Positions 25,284-32,566 of a stretch of DNA of 45,864 nucleotides are shown in pieces. The notes beneath the pieces were generated by a model. That model searched no databases. It was not told where the DNA came from and saw only the letters and a list, made by a program, of their open reading frames with translations. The stretch covers positions 1-45,864 of the forward strand of contig JAUXWH010000328.1 of the NCBI GenBank assembly GCA_030681365.1, written 5' to 3'. Position numbers and translations under genes: made by a program. The DNA is from Bradyrhizobium sp. GTDB taxonomy: Bacteria; Pseudomonadota; Alphaproteobacteria; Rhizobiales; Xanthobacteraceae. Position 1 is the first letter of the stretch, and every line of letters begins with the position of its first letter.

Positions 25284-25733
25284 TCAGCTGGCCTCCCGCC
25301 GCGGCAGCGCCATCAGCGTCCCGGTCATGGTCGCGACCAGGCTTTCGACGCCGTCGCGCTCGGCGAATGCCCTGCTCTCGCATACGCTCAAGGTGCGGCC
25401 GGGCTTCACCACCGTGGCGCGGAAGAAGAATCGCTCGCCGCGCGCCGGCGCCAGCAGGTTGGTCTTGAATTCCACCGTGAGGACGTCGGACCCCGCCGGC
25501 ATCAGCGTGAACGCGGCGATGCCGCAGGCGGTATCCAGTCCGGCCGTGATGATGCCGGCATGAACGAATCCGTTCTGCTGGGTCCAGTCGTAGCTGTACG
25601 GCATCGACAACTCGACTTCGCCGGGCTCGATGCCGGCGATCGAAATGCCGAGATTGCGCATCGCGTGCTGCCGCCCGAAGGTCGCGGTCGCGACCTCGCG
25701 ATAATCCGGATTTTTCGGCTCGAAGCGCGGCAT
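25284..25733 (-). CDS. PaaI-family hotdog thioesterase
   Basis: A 149-residue hotdog-fold protein. NGFVHAGIITAGLDTACG (about 55-72) is the catalytic helix region of PaaI-type acyl-CoA thioesterases. It is followed by VLTVEFKTNLLAPARGERFFFRA, the central strand pattern. Such enzymes hydrolyse acyl-CoA, often aromatic or hydroxylated. The stop of the next thioesterase gene upstream lies 2 bp before this ATG, so both are translated from one transcript controlled by the TetR operators at 26202-26252. Confidence 0.88.
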   Translation of the reverse strand: MPRFEPKNPDYREVATATFGRQHAMRNLGISIAGIEPGEVELSMPYSYDWTQQNGFVHAGIITAGLDTACGIAAFTLMPAGSDVLTVEFKTNLLAPARGERFFFRATVVKPGRTLSVCESRAFAERDGVESLVATMTGTLMALPRREAS

Positions 25734-25735
25734 GG

Positions 25736-26170
25736 TCAGGCGCCGATCGGATCGGGGAAGGCGAGCTGTTTGGCGGCGGTCCTGCGGATCATGTCGTCGA
25801 ACGGCATGGATCTGTGCGCCTCGCGGTCGAGGTGAACGGCAGTGATCTCGCAGGTCGCGGCGATCTCGCCGGTTTCGGCGTTGCGCATCTCGTGCACGAA
25901 GCGGATGGATTTCTCGCGGATCTCGAGCAGCGTGCTGGTGACCTCGACGATATCGCCGGCGAACAGTTCGCGCCGGTAGCTGATGTTCTGCTGCACCCCC
26001 GCCATGCCGCGGCCGGAGGCGCGCAGATAGCTCGGCGTCAACCCGATCCGCGCGAACAAATTCCAGTTGGCCTCGTCGAACTTGCCGACGTACCACATGA
26101 TGTTCATGTGGCCGACATGGTCGCACTGCCACGGATAGACCGTGCCGCGATAGGTCGCCGCGGTTTCCAT
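25736..26170 (-). CDS. 4HBT-type acyl-CoA thioesterase
   Basis: A 144-residue hotdog protein of the 4-hydroxybenzoyl-CoA thioesterase/YbgC group. WQCDHVGHMNIMWYVGKFDEAN (about 14-35) holds the catalytic Asp and the GHMN signature. A GGGAGGG box is 4-10 bases before the ATG at 26170. First gene of a two-gene unit with the PaaI-type thioesterase; diverges from the TetR gene across two palindromes. The substrate is unknown. Having two different hotdog enzymes under one promoter suggests clearance of a CoA-bound intermediate. Confidence 0.88.
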   Translation of the reverse strand: METAATYRGTVYPWQCDHVGHMNIMWYVGKFDEANWNLFARIGLTPSYLRASGRGMAGVQQNISYRRELFAGDIVEVTSTLLEIREKSIRFVHEMRNAETGEIAATCEITAVHLDREAHRSMPFDDMIRRTAAKQLAFPDPIGA

Positions 26171-26201
26171 CGCACCCTCCCGCTTTCCCGCTTTCGCTGC
26201 T

Positions 26202-26219
26202 TGATACGGTAGCGTATCA
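26202..26219. promoter_or_regulatory. Palindromic operator 1 for the divergent TetR regulator
   Basis: TGATACGGTAGCGTATCA is an 18-bp palindrome with one mismatched pair. It lies 32 bases upstream of the thioesterase start (26170) and shares its half-site with operator 2, whose centre is 35 bp away. Confidence 0.75.
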
Positions 26220-26238
26220 GCCAGCTCCCGGGTTAGCA

Positions 26239-26252
26239 ATACGGTACCGTAT
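26239..26252. promoter_or_regulatory. Palindromic operator 2 for the divergent TetR regulator
   Basis: ATACGGTACCGTAT is a perfect 14-bp palindrome ending 24 bases before the TetR gene start. It repeats the ATACGG/CCGTAT half-sites of operator 1, so one protein probably binds both and controls both directions, including its own gene. Confidence 0.78.
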
Positions 26253-26276
26253 CAAGAATTGGTGAGGCAATGGACC

Positions 26277-26834
26277 ATGGCCGGCGGCAAGGGTGACAAC
26301 TGGATCGAGGCCGGGCTGGCTGAACTGGCGCGGTCGGGCGTCGAGGGGGTACGGGTCGAGGTTCTCGCCAAAAACCTCGGCGTGACGAAAGGCGGCTTCT
26401 ACCGCCGTTTCAGGGATCGCGCCGCGCTGCTCGACAGCATCCTGCAGAGCTGGAGCGCCGGGCGGATTGCCGCGATCGAAGCCCAGACCAGCCTCGACGG
26501 CGCCACCGCGCGCGACCGCTTGAGGGCGCTGATCCGGCTCTACTCCGAGCGCATGAACACCGAGGGCATGGCGGTCGAACTGGCGATCCGGCAATGGGCC
26601 CGGTCCGACCAGGCCGCAGCCGCTGCAGTCGCCAGCGTCGACGCCAGCAGGCTGAACAATGTCGGGCACCTCTATCGCGCCACCGGCCTCGCACCCGAGG
26701 AAGCCGACGCGCGGGCCTTTCTGTTCTATTGCTTCATCTTCGGCCAAGGCCTGTTGTTTCTCGAGCGCAGCCCTCGCAAGCGCGCGCAGCTGATCGCCCA
26801 ATCGGCCGAAAAGCTGCTCGACGATTCCGCCTGA
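26277..26834 (+). CDS. TetR/AcrR-family transcriptional regulator
   Basis: A 185-residue repressor-type protein. The N-terminal HTH (about 5-50) reads WIEAGLAELARSGVEGVRVEVLAKNLGVTKGGFYRRFRDRAALLDSI in outline, with the recognition helix in VTKGGFYRRF. The rest is a helical ligand-binding domain. It diverges from the two thioesterase genes, and two matching palindromes lie between. The natural reading is a repressor released by an acyl-CoA or a related acid; the ligand is inferred. ATG 26277 is preferred to the GTG at 26259. Confidence 0.9.
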   Translation: MAGGKGDNWIEAGLAELARSGVEGVRVEVLAKNLGVTKGGFYRRFRDRAALLDSILQSWSAGRIAAIEAQTSLDGATARDRLRALIRLYSERMNTEGMAVELAIRQWARSDQAAAAAVASVDASRLNNVGHLYRATGLAPEEADARAFLFYCFIFGQGLLFLERSPRKRAQLIAQSAEKLLDDSA

Positions 26835-26867
26835 ACGCGGCCGGCTGAAAACCGGACCGGCCGCGTT
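26834..26867. terminator. Hairpin between convergent genes, likely terminator
   Basis: Perfect 11-bp stem AACGCGGCCGG paired with CCGGCCGCGTT and a 12-base loop, just after the TetR stop. The following T-run is poor (GTTGTTCTC). It may end transcription from both sides, since the gene at 26882 converges on it. Confidence 0.65.
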
Positions 26868-26881
26868 GTTCTCGGCGGGAC

Positions 26882-27358
26882 TCAGGTCTTCAGCTTCTTG
26901 TTGCATTCGCTCCAGTAGCCGCCGCCCTTCTGGATCCAGCGCAGGCCGCCGGTGGTATTGGCCGCCTTGTTGAGCTTCCACTGATCGGCGCAGGTGTGCA
27001 TCCGCGCCTTGCTGGCGCTTTCCTTGGCATATTTGGGATCCACCGCTGTGGGAAACACCGCCGGGCCCTGAGGCACGGCCGGCGCAGCCGCGGCTTCCTT
27101 CTTCGGCCTGGCGGCCGCCTCTTTCGGGGCGGCGGAGCCGGCGGCGGATGTGGCCGCCGGCGCGGCGGTGGCGTCGGCGCCGCACTGGGCCTTGCGGAAA
27201 TCGTTCCACTTCTGGTCGCCGAGCGCGCCGGCGGTCTTGGCGGCCTGGTATTTCGCGCTGCATTCCTGCGCGGTCAGCGCTTGCGCCGGCGATGTCGCCG
27301 CGAGTGCGGCGAAGGCCGATACCGCGACCGCGCACAATAACTTTGCTTGAAAGGTCAT
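26882..27358 (-). CDS. Cys-containing secreted protein (PsiF-like pattern)
   Basis: A 158-residue exported protein with a signal peptide (about 1-28, cleavage after AQA). The mature part starts CSAKYQAAKTAGAL with a second Cys at the end of FRKAQC, which resembles the paired-Cys helical repeat of PsiF-like proteins. A low-complexity Ala/Lys/Pro linker (about 60-95) follows. The C-terminal part has two more cysteines (HTCADQW and WSECNKK). Four cysteines in two pairs suggest disulphides formed by the Dsb system. The function is unknown. Confidence 0.75.
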   Translation of the reverse strand: MTFQAKLLCAVAVSAFAALAATSPAQALTAQECSAKYQAAKTAGALGDQKWNDFRKAQCGADATAAPAATSAAGSAAPKEAAARPKKEAAAAPAVPQGPAVFPTAVDPKYAKESASKARMHTCADQWKLNKAANTTGGLRWIQKGGGYWSECNKKLKT

Positions 27359-27573
27359 ACTTGGTTTCTCCCTGCGGACATGACGATTGGAGGCCTGCAT
27401 CGTAGCGCAACCGAAGCGTGCAGGTTGAGGGTTCGGTCCGGGTTTTGCGCGCACGGCGCGTGCAGAATGCTTGCAGAGGGGTTTGCGCGCGCCATGGCAC
27501 AGCTTGGCGAAGCGCATTGCTGCGGTCGCGGCAGAGCATTGGTCTCGCCGGGCCAAATTTGCCATAAGGCGGA

Positions 27574-28659
27574 GTGAGCCTGATCCCCCCATCGATGGCC
27601 GCTGCCTTTGGTAACCGCGGCAAACTCCTCAACGTCGCCGAGACGCTCGCGATCGGCGCCGGCGGTGGCGCGCTGTTTTGGTTCGCCCATCTGCCGGGCG
27701 GGCTGATCTCCGGCGCGATGATCGCAGTCGGCATCGCCGCGATCGCCGGCCGGCCGCTCGGCATGCCGCCGGTGCTGACCCAGGCGATGCTGCTGCTGCT
27801 CGGGATATCGCTGGGCTCGCTGGTGTCGCAGCAGATGCTGCAGAATATGAGCGCCTATCCCCTCACCATCGCGGCGCTGGCGCTGGCGACGTTCTGCTCG
27901 ACCTTCGGCAGCAGCTTCTATCTGCAGCGCTACCATGGCTGGGACCAAACCTCGGCGCTGCTGGCGGGTAGCCCCGGCGCGCTGTCGCAGATCACCATGC
28001 TCGCCGCCGAGAAGGGCGCCGACGTCGCGGCGATCGCGGTGGTGCAGACCATGCGCGTCATCATCCTCACCGCAGCACTGCCATTGCTGCTGGCGCTGAC
28101 CGGCATAGCCTCGTCGTCGCCGCCGGCGGTGGCCGCCGCGGTCGCCTCGCCGCTGGAACTCGCCGGCCTGATCGCGGCCTCCGTCGTGGCGGCGCTGATC
28201 CTGCGGCTGATGAAATTCCCGGCGAGCTGGATGTTCGGCGCCATGATCGGATCGAGCCTGCTGCACGGCACCGGGACGATCGAGGGCGCCCTGCCGGACT
28301 GGCTGCGCAACGTGGCGCTGGTCGGCATCGGCGCCGTGATCGGCACGCGGTTCGCGAAGATGCAGATCAAGACGCTGCTCAGCCATGTCCACGCCGCGCT
28401 CGGATCGTTCGCCGTCGCCATCATCATCTCCGCCGTCTTCGTCACGGTGATCGCGCTGACCACCGATGTGCGGATCGCCGACATCATCGTGGCGTTCGCG
28501 CCCGGCGCGATGGACGCCATGCTGGCGCTGGCGCTGACGTTGCATATCGACCCGATCTTCGTCGGCGCGCACCATCTGTCGCGGTTCGTGTTCGTGAGCA
28601 TCACGACGCCGGGGATCGTGCATCTGTTCGGACGGCCGCAGGAAGATGTGGATGATTAG
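27574..28659 (+). CDS. AbrB-type membrane protein (COG3180, so-called ammonia monooxygenase family)
   Basis: A 361-residue polytopic protein with about ten hydrophobic segments in two homologous halves. Each half has the pattern PGGLISGAMIA (first) and PASWMFGAMIGSSLL (second), typical of the AbrB duplication family. Despite legacy names as regulator or ammonia monooxygenase it has no DNA-binding or copper site and is best seen as a transporter-like protein. The start is GTG 27574; ATG 27595 is an alternative. It stands alone, followed by a repeat-rich gap. Confidence 0.85.
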   Translation: MSLIPPSMAAAFGNRGKLLNVAETLAIGAGGGALFWFAHLPGGLISGAMIAVGIAAIAGRPLGMPPVLTQAMLLLLGISLGSLVSQQMLQNMSAYPLTIAALALATFCSTFGSSFYLQRYHGWDQTSALLAGSPGALSQITMLAAEKGADVAAIAVVQTMRVIILTAALPLLLALTGIASSSPPAVAAAVASPLELAGLIAASVVAALILRLMKFPASWMFGAMIGSSLLHGTGTIEGALPDWLRNVALVGIGAVIGTRFAKMQIKTLLSHVHAALGSFAVAIIISAVFVTVIALTTDVRIADIIVAFAPGAMDAMLALALTLHIDPIFVGAHHLSRFVFVSITTPGIVHLFGRPQEDVDD

Positions 28660-28703
28660 GGAAGAAGACAGGAAGGCACCGCTGCGCGCGCCACCCAATG
28701 ACC

Positions 28704-28807
28704 GTCATCCCCCGCGCATGCGGGGGATCCAGTACGCCGCGGCTTATCGATTCCATCATTTGGCGTCTCTGGAATACTGGGTCGCCCGGTCAAGCCGGGC
28801 GATGACG
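28704..28807. repeat. Palindromic intergenic repeat, family 2, copy 3
   Basis: The two ends are self-complementary units: CCCCCGCGCATGCGGGGG on the left and CGCCCGGTCAAGCCGGGCG on the right, with TACTGGGTCGCCC leading into the latter. The right half, including the GGTCAAGCC hairpin, matches the copy at 45471-45611. Confidence 0.8.
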
Positions 28808-29383
28808 ATTGAGGGTGTGGCCAGACATGCGTATAGATCCCGCGGCGCTATGCGCCCGAGGCTTTGCTTCAGCTTCGCCCTTCCTGAGAAAGAAGGGCGC
28901 GGGGAAAGCCGGGTGCCGATCGCACCCGCGGTCGTGCGCATAGCGAGCGCACGAGTAGACCACAGGGCAACCGGATCATCCGGCTTTCCCCACGCAATGG
29001 GTTACGGTCTATACGTGATCTCCCCGGTGAGCCATGCACTGTTGCCACCGTCGCCTTGCGGATTGACGATGCATCGCAAGCCCGGTTGAGCCGCAAGCAT
29101 CTCCGCAACACTTGACGCCAGCCTGGGGGCGTCAGGACCACACGATTTCGCCGTCCGCGCCCGTCCAGCCAGAGATCTCGCCGGTCCTCGTGCGGCCCGG
29201 CCAGTTCCAGCGAAGACAGTTTTAAGCGCCGTCCGTCTGCGTGCCGCATGCCGCTCACGAGGTTCATCTCGCCCTGCGACTGCACCTGCGCGCCCGACGC
29301 TGTCGCGTCCATCGCATCCCACCGCGCGCTCGTGCGTCCGCGAAACGCCCCTCGTTCGGGCGGGACGGGCGAATCCCTAAAGG

Positions 29384-29470
29384 TGATTTGCCCGACGCGT
29401 TAAGCGATTTATTTTTGATTTCCCGGATTGACTTTCATTTCCGATAAACAGAACTGATTTGCCCGTCGGG
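29384..29470. repeat. Pair of direct repeats TGATTTGCCCG
   Basis: TGATTTGCCCGACGCG at 29384 and TGATTTGCCCGTCGGG at 29455 flank an AT-rich stretch (TTTATTTTTGATTTCCC and neighbours) just upstream of the 3' end of dsbB. It looks like a small repeat unit rather than a gene. Confidence 0.55.
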
Positions 29471-29484
29471 TAGTTCCCGCGGCG

Positions 29485-30021
29485 TCAGCGGCGCTGCAGC
29501 CGGAAAATGCCCCAGCCGGCGATCGCGGCCATCAACAGCGAGATCAGCACATTGTAGCCGGCCAGCGACAGGCCGAGAAAGCGCCACTGCACCTCGTCGC
29601 AACGGATTACTTTGACGGTGTCAAGCCGCTGCAGAAGATTGCCGGCGCTGCCGAGATCGACCAGCGGGCCGGAGCAATCGGTCGGCCCCTGCCAGAATTT
29701 CCATTCGACCCCGGCGTGATAGGCCCCGAGCCAGGCATTGCCGAGGGCTGCCGCGGCGAGAATGACGAGCCCCGCCAGCAGCAGGCTGCGCGGCGTGTCC
29801 CTGGCGGCCGCGAACGCCAGCAGCGCGCCGAGCGGGATCGCCAGGTAATAGGCGTAGCGCTGCTCGAGGCAGAGCGGACAGGGCCGGATATCCAGCACCA
29901 GTTGAAAGAACCACGCCCCCGCCAGCGTCGCCGCCGAGATCGCGGCGATCGCCAGCGCCGCCGTCATCGCCGGGTTGGCGGCAGGCGCATACGACTGGCT
30001 TGCGGTGGCGTTCAGCGTCAC
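29485..30021 (-). CDS. dsbB: Disulphide bond formation protein B
   Basis: A 178-residue inner-membrane protein with four membrane segments that passes electrons from DsbA to quinone. RPCPLCLEQR (about 49-58) gives the first periplasmic Cys pair and the conserved LEQR. DCSG and the later IRCDE provide the second pair, in the second periplasmic loop. Start: GTG 30021 has GGGAGACGAGC immediately upstream, a good ribosome-binding site; ATG 29967 has none, so GTG is chosen. The longer frame to 30330 crosses the tRNA-Leu gene and is rejected. A likely partner, a DsbA-type protein, is encoded at 23719. Confidence 0.9.
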   Translation of the reverse strand: MTLNATASQSYAPAANPAMTAALAIAAISAATLAGAWFFQLVLDIRPCPLCLEQRYAYYLAIPLGALLAFAAARDTPRSLLLAGLVILAAAALGNAWLGAYHAGVEWKFWQGPTDCSGPLVDLGSAGNLLQRLDTVKVIRCDEVQWRFLGLSLAGYNVLISLLMAAIAGWGIFRLQRR

Positions 30022-30247
30022 GCTCGTCTCCCGTGCCCAAGCGTCGTATCGCGCAGCCAGGCCGCTGTCGAGACGAGGTGCGATCACAGGGCGGTGTTTT
30101 GGGGCGGGCCGGATGGTTTCCTGCGTGCCATTCGCGGCAACGCAGGCGCTCGAAAGCCGCTTCCAAACCAACGGGTTGACCCGCCCTCCCCGGCCGCTAT
30201 ATTCCGCCGGCTTCGCGACCCCTCGCCTTCCGGCCGGCGTCGCGAAT

Positions 30248-30332
30248 GCCCCTGTGGCGGAATTGGTAGACGCGCTCGACTCAAAATCGAGTTCCGCAAG
30301 GAGTGCTGGTTCGATTCCGGCCAGGGGCACCA
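30248..30332 (+). tRNA. tRNA-Leu(CAA)
   Basis: An 85-base cloverleaf. Acceptor GCCCCTG (30248-30254) pairs with CAGGGGC (30322-30328), then A and an encoded CCA. D-arm region GGCGGAATTGGTAGACGCG. Anticodon stem CTCGA/TCGAG with loop CTCAAAA gives anticodon CAA at 30282-30284, reading UUG. A long variable arm (GTTCCGCAAGGAGT region) is typical of leucine tRNA, and the T-arm is GGTTCGATTCC. It lies upstream of dsbB on the opposite strand. Confidence 0.96.
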
Positions 30333-30658
30333 GAAGCTTCCACTATGCTGCATTCCCCCATCATGGCTCCTCATGCTGTTCGGTGACAGATCGCGCCAGC
30401 GGGGCCTGGCTGCACCCAGCCGCCAACCTCGCTAGTCTAGTCGGGCGTTGAACGGCGGAGCTCATTAGTTGATTGTGAGCATCGCAAAAGCCGCACGCAG
30501 AGGCGGTCATGGCGTTTAGAACTCTCAAGGTTCCCTGCACTGCGGCTGTTCAGGAACGCGCAAGAGCGTTCGTTCCGCTGGCATTCGGAAATTTTTGGAG
30601 GAACGCCATCTTCCTTCGCCCGTTAATTCCCCAGCAAAGCAAAGACTGGAGGAACGTT
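30333..30658. other. Intergenic region upstream of the 24-residue ORF
   Basis: No gene is supported in these 326 bases. It contains an inverted repeat GGAACG...CGTTCC near 30552-30575, and a copy of the ribosome-binding-site context (TTTGGAGGAACGCC near 30595) that resembles the one used by the 24-residue ORF (CTGGAGGAACGTT). Confidence 0.5.
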
Positions 30659-30733
30659 ATGCCAATTATTCTTTGGGCTCTTGGTGTGCCGATCAGCTTG
30701 ATCATTCTGGCGATGCTGTTTGGCGCGTTCTAA
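30659..30733 (+). CDS. 24-residue single-helix membrane peptide
   Basis: ATG to TAA encodes 24 residues, MPIILWALGVPISLIILAML followed by FGAF, almost entirely hydrophobic. The start has a strong TGGAGGA box 6 bases upstream, far better than most genes in this window, which argues for real translation. The product would insert as one membrane helix. From memory, similar tiny proteins occur in several copies in Bradyrhizobium. The frame is open upstream to 30509, but only this start has a ribosome-binding site. The function is unknown; it may modulate a membrane protein. Confidence 0.6.
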   Translation: MPIILWALGVPISLIILAMLFGAF

Positions 30734-31064
30734 ACTACGGTCCCGCAGATGAGCGCGCGACGGAGCAGGATATCTCCTCGCGCGCTTTCTGTTGTCTGCC
30801 GGAGATCGCCGCTTGGCATCCGCCGGAACGGCCGTGATTGAATGCCTCAAGGGCGCGTTCTTCGCATCTCAGCGCAATTCGGCGCGGTCTCCAAGCGAGC
30901 TCGCCTGCACGGCGATTGAAGCTCGTGCGTCTCCAGCGACTAGTACAAACACCCAGCCGCAAGAATCTGGTCGAGCCTGGGGCTCAGGCCGACGAGCGAA
31001 ATGCGCCACACCGGCAACGTTGCGTATAACGACTCTCCGGCCGGGCCTTCCGCCCGCAGGATGG
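30734..31064. other. Gene-free stretch between the small ORF and the DUF2892 gene
   Basis: About 330 bases with only short open frames of basic, low-complexity composition on both strands. I see no convincing gene, RNA or repeat here. Confidence 0.5.
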
Positions 31065-31508
31065 TCACAGGCCCACCGCCGCCAATGCTGCGCCAGGCTT
31101 GTCCTGCTCACTCGATACCGCGCTGAAATCTCCGCGCAACGCTTTCAGCGCGGTGCGTTCCTGCTCGATCTCGTGAGCTGTTCGGAATCCCATGCGGCGC
31201 AGGACCGGAACCGGAGGACACCAGCCCTGGATCGCGTGTTGAAACAGAAACGCGGTTACGAGTGCTGGAAGCGCAAGCCATCGGCTGTCCCGGGTGACAC
31301 CGAGTACAACACCGGTGAAGGCCAGGGCGGATGCATTCGCCTCGATGGCCCGCTCGATATCCCATTCCTCACGGAGTTCCCGGAGCCGACGCGGAATAGC
31401 ATCGGGATGCACTGCGAAATGGCGCACGCGCTTGCGAATATCGTTCTGGATTCGTTGATTTATTTCTTCGCTCGTGTGAGCCGGGACGCGATCGAACGTG
31501 CTGGACAT
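31065..31508 (-). CDS. DUF2892/YgaP-like small membrane protein
   Basis: A 147-residue protein with a soluble N-terminal part (about 1-50) and two membrane segments (about 58-90) in the order ALAFTGVVLGVT and WLALPALVTAFLFQ. QGWCPPVPVLRRMGFRT follows, which is the DUF2892 signature (inner-membrane YgaP-type without the rhodanese domain). The C-terminal tail is charged. ATG 31508 is preferred to TTG 31511. It lies just beyond the left copy of the ptxE 3' end, so before the rearrangement it probably sat directly downstream of ptxE. Confidence 0.83.
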   Translation of the reverse strand: MSSTFDRVPAHTSEEINQRIQNDIRKRVRHFAVHPDAIPRRLRELREEWDIERAIEANASALAFTGVVLGVTRDSRWLALPALVTAFLFQHAIQGWCPPVPVLRRMGFRTAHEIEQERTALKALRGDFSAVSSEQDKPGAALAAVGL

Positions 31509-31559
31509 CAATGCTCTCCTTCACGGCAAAAAGAGCAAATCCTCTCAAGGCTCGTAGGT

Positions 31560-31733
31560 TCCAGCCAGGCGAGATCCCGAACTCAATCTCATTTGTCCTG
31601 ACCGCCGCCCCAGCCCCGCGACGCCTCGAACAGCGCCATGGCCGGCGCGGTCGGCGGCAGGGTGTCGGGGACCATCAGCCTCTCCTCGGCGAGGTCGACG
31701 CCTTCGACACGGAGCGCGACCAGCCGCCCGGCC
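31560..31733 (+). repeat. Direct repeat, left copy (3' end of ptxE plus flank)
   Basis: 174 bases that match 35084-35259 (176 bases) with scattered substitutions and small indels. Both begin TCCAGCCAGGCGAGATCCCG and end CCAGCCGCCCGGCC. Together the two copies bracket a segment of about 3.35 kb. Confidence 0.92.
31589..31733 (-). pseudogene. Displaced 3' end of a ptxE-like LysR gene
   Basis: On the minus strand the repeat keeps the C-terminal reading frame of the LysR gene at 35121: [19 protein letters not shown], then [20 protein letters not shown]. It differs by an in-frame 3-base deletion and ends GGGQDK-stop instead of GGG-stop. There is no N-terminal part or start codon. It is most simply the old 3' end of ptxE, separated from its gene by the inserted segment. 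Confidence 0.85.
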
Positions 31734-31765
31734 TCATACACAGCGGCGGCAGTTTGACCTTGAAT

Positions 31766-32233
31766 CTACCCATTCTCGGCGACGAAGGCCATGACCTCGC
31801 TCCAGCCAGCCCTTCCCGTTCTACCGACTTTGGCAAACGCCTTGCCCATTATGGCGCGCTCACGACCGGAGGCGGCGGATTCAGTTCGCGTGCCCTTCGG
31901 GGTTAGCTGCAAGATCTTATGCCGATGTGATGTGGGGCTACGGACCGATTGCACAAAGCCCTTATCGACCAACTGTTTCATCGGTCGGTGTAAAGCCTGC
32001 TTGCTAATACCTAGAATCTCGTGGAGTTCACCAACTGTCAGATCCTCGCGACGGGCGATGACATAAATGATCCGGTGATGCACGCGGGAAAGGCCCAAGG
32101 AAGCCAAATACGCATCGGCTTGTCGGATGCTTCCTTTCCAACCGAAAAACATCAATTCGAGTGCGTCATCAAGTGGATCGAGTTTGGCTAAGCGAAATTG
32201 TCCTATCTTTGCAGTGCGCGAGCCCAGAGCCAT
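31766..32233 (-). CDS. MarR-family transcriptional regulator
   Basis: A 155-residue winged-helix regulator. The core HHRIIYVIARREDLTVGEL leads into ILGISKQALHRPMKQLVDKGFV (recognition helix) and the wing RSPTSHRHKILQLT. The flanking helices would dimerise. ATG 32233 has GGAAGG upstream; the frame to 32296 begins with TTG and is rejected. Codon use is less GC-rich than the surrounding genes, fitting acquisition. It diverges from the alcohol dehydrogenase gene, and a 12-bp-arm inverted repeat upstream of that gene is the natural operator. Confidence 0.88.
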   Translation of the reverse strand: MALGSRTAKIGQFRLAKLDPLDDALELMFFGWKGSIRQADAYLASLGLSRVHHRIIYVIARREDLTVGELHEILGISKQALHRPMKQLVDKGFVQSVRSPTSHRHKILQLTPKGTRTESAASGRERAIMGKAFAKVGRTGRAGWSEVMAFVAENG

Positions 32234-32481
32234 TTGACGGGTCCTTCCGAGATAACGTGGCACAATGTCATAGTGCCAATGGGCATCAGCCGACAACAGA
32301 AAATGCGGCTATGTGCCTGATGCTGCACGATCAATGGACGGCAATCGGCTTCAGTAGCGATCGCGCTGCCACGCTGCATCGATGTAGCCGAATGTGCCCA
32401 AGGTCCTATGAGCAAAGCTGCATTGCGGAGGCCGCCATCGAACTCTGATCGGATCTGCTGCGCTGCCAGCCGTTGACAGAT

Positions 32482-32510
32482 TTCACAAGTCAACTATATT
32501 GACTTGTGAA
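32482..32510. promoter_or_regulatory. Inverted repeat, probable MarR operator upstream of the dehydrogenase
   Basis: TTCACAAGTCAA and TTGACTTGTGAA form perfect 12-bp arms around CTATA. The centre lies about 70 bases before the dehydrogenase start. The core AGTCAA-N5-TTGACT recurs at 34172-34188. Apart from this site, the 333-base gap between the MarR and dehydrogenase genes shows nothing I can name. Confidence 0.82.
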
Positions 32511-32566
32511 GGTGAATCGAATGACGCGGCTGTAAAGCCTCGCACGACGCCCTCGGGAGAAACATC

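Larger units (their letters stand above)
28660..29484. other. Repeat-rich gene-free region
   Basis: No credible gene was found in these 825 bases. They hold a family-2 palindromic repeat (28704-28807), an inverted repeat in which GGGGAAAGCCGG (about 28899) faces CCGGCTTTCCCC (about 28980), and a pair of direct repeats near the right end. Open frames on the minus strand here encode basic, low-complexity products. They resemble, from memory, spurious ORFs often called in intergenic repeats of Bradyrhizobium. Confidence 0.6.

Noticed and set aside
28869..29322. Two overlapping minus-strand open frames in the 28.7-29.5 kb gap
   Set aside because: Basic, low-complexity products within repeat sequence. 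They resemble spurious ORFs commonly called in such repeats and have no ribosome-binding site.
30022..30330. N-terminal extension of dsbB
   Set aside because: It would read through the tRNA-Leu gene on the other strand; the GTG at 30021 has a proper ribosome-binding site.
30869..31111. 80-residue minus-strand frame between the small ORF and the DUF2892 gene
   Set aside because: No domain, no ribosome-binding site, and arginine-rich composition.
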